Source of the DNA: Chitinophagales bacterium
GTDB lineage: Bacteria > Bacteroidota > Bacteroidia > Chitinophagales > Saprospiraceae
NCBI GenBank assembly: GCA_013298955.1
Contig: JAAFJT010000016.1
Span: 1-61,926 of the forward strand
DNA length: 61,926 bases
Direction of reading: 5' to 3'
Below are positions 61,400 to 61,926 of the stretch, in pieces. Position numbers and translations under genes: made by a program. A model generated the notes under the pieces. The model was not told the origin of the DNA. It made no database searches and was given only the letters and a program-made list of their open reading frames with translations. Positions within the stretch are counted from its first letter, which is position 1, and each line of letters starts with the position of its first letter.

Positions 61400-61926
61400 T
61401 CACAAGTATTGCTGAATGAATGTTTTATAATCATCCACATCCATCAAACGATACCCTTTTTGATGAAAAATATCCATTTCTGCTTGATTGGGAAAGGTAA
61501 AATATTGGGCATCTGCCTCTTTTTGAGCGAAAATGACTGGTTTTTGTTTTTTTTGAATTTGTTGAATCGTTGCCACCACAAGCGCAATACTGACAGGATA
61601 TAAATTCAGAATATGCCAAAAGAGCGATTTATCTTTTTGAACAGGCAAATTGGAAAACCCAATAATGCCTCCATTATCAATTTGACCATCTTTGATATAA
61701 TGCAAAGTCGTTTGTAACAAATCATCTCCGTTCATCAATGCCCGAAAAGTTGCTAAAACGCCCCGATATTGAGGCAATTTACCAGAATGCAGGTTCAGAA
61801 TGCCGTGTGTTGGGATTTTAATAAAAGCCTCTTTGAAAATTTTCCCGTACCGAACGGAGAGGATTAAATCGGGTTTTAAAACTCGAATCAAGTCTAACGT
61901 TTGAGTCGATTGCACCTCATTTAAAG
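61400..61926 (-). CDS. Formyltransferase-family protein, C-terminal part (runs off right edge)
   Basis: At least 175 codons, open to the window edge. The formyltransferase core is visible: LILSVRYGKIFKEAFIKIPT, then HGILNLHSGKLPQYRGVLAT, whose Asn-x-His and LPxYRG parts are diagnostic, and LQTTLHYIKDGQIDNGGIIG with the catalytic Asp. It resembles enzymes related to methionyl-tRNA formyltransferase or nucleotide-sugar formyltransferases. The N-terminus lies outside, so its substrate cannot be assigned. It ends 85 bp before the Fic-like start, on the same strand. Confidence 0.75.
   Translation of the reverse strand, partial: LNEVQSTQTLDLIRVLKPDLILSVRYGKIFKEAFIKIPTHGILNLHSGKLPQYRGVLATFRALMNGDDLLQTTLHYIKDGQIDNGGIIGFSNLPVQKDKSLFWHILNLYPVSIALVVATIQQIQKKQKPVIFAQKEADAQYFTFPNQAEMDIFHQKGYRLMDVDDYKTFIQQYL

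Noticed and set aside
1-61926. tRNA, rRNA, insertion sequence, prophage or integration site
   Set aside because: No recognisable tRNA cloverleaf, rRNA segment, transposase, integrase or phage structural gene was seen on either strand; a short RNA gene could still be missed by eye.

Overview
The window is chromosomal DNA of a Bacteroidota bacterium, most likely from the Saprospirales/Chitinophagales side of the phylum (the phylum is well supported, the order is a guess). The grounds are: type IX secretion cargo with C-terminal sorting domains, a PorP/SprF-like protein, SprB-type repeats, MqnD of the futalosine menaquinone route, TAnnTTTG promoter elements, no obvious Shine-Dalgarno sites, low GC, and DUF3822/bactofilin/DUF2809 genes typical of the group. 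No rRNA, tRNA, insertion sequence, prophage or CRISPR array was found.

Layout. 1-7364 (minus strand) is a RiPP locus of the grasp-with-spasm type: a C39-peptidase ABC exporter, an HTH regulator, a small Thr/Ser/Asp/Gly-rich precursor with a GG leader, a secreted DUF6624 protein, an ATP-grasp ligase, a small unknown ORF, a SPASM-domain maturase without a visible radical-SAM motif, and an HlyD adaptor cut by the left edge. 7837-30027 is mostly housekeeping: ychF, glgC, a vWA protein, bactofilin with DUF3822, tsaD, a MarR regulator, mqnD, an RluA-type pseudouridine synthase, TerC, a T9SS protein, rocD, a NifU-like protein, an AlaDH-like dehydrogenase, an LD-carboxypeptidase, cdsA-psd, DUF2809, an LRR protein and metF. 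30388-35457 holds signalling genes: a FIST protein with a histidine kinase, a membrane-tethered GIY-YIG protein, and a four-gene module with a Rab-like GTPase and a roadblock-like protein. 35689-50078 returns to metabolism and envelope: a polysaccharide deacetylase, a YkuK-like protein, a secreted protease, PorP/SprF, fumC, rimO, pnuC-kdsA-gpsA, a DASH cryptochrome and truB. 50424-58431 carries a giant SprB-repeat T9SS protein, a ZorA/ZorB-like proton-channel motor pair and a WYL regulator. The right end has an ArsC/Spx-like protein, a nucleoside phosphorylase, a degenerate Fic-like protein with an HTH tail, and a formyltransferase cut by the edge.

Two things stand out. One is the set of candidate systems: the grasp-with-spasm cluster, the stand-alone ZorAB-like pair and the GTPase/roadblock module. 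The other is a dense population of long intergenic palindromes. One family, with arms like GGAACGCGGATGAC, occurs at ten loci, mostly between convergent genes; a second, with arms like GAAATAGGATGCTGATGATT, occurs at two. At three loci these elements have generated tandem duplications, some copying the end or start of the adjacent gene (mqnD, truB). A degenerate fragment of the ychF 3' end lies upstream of the MarR gene.
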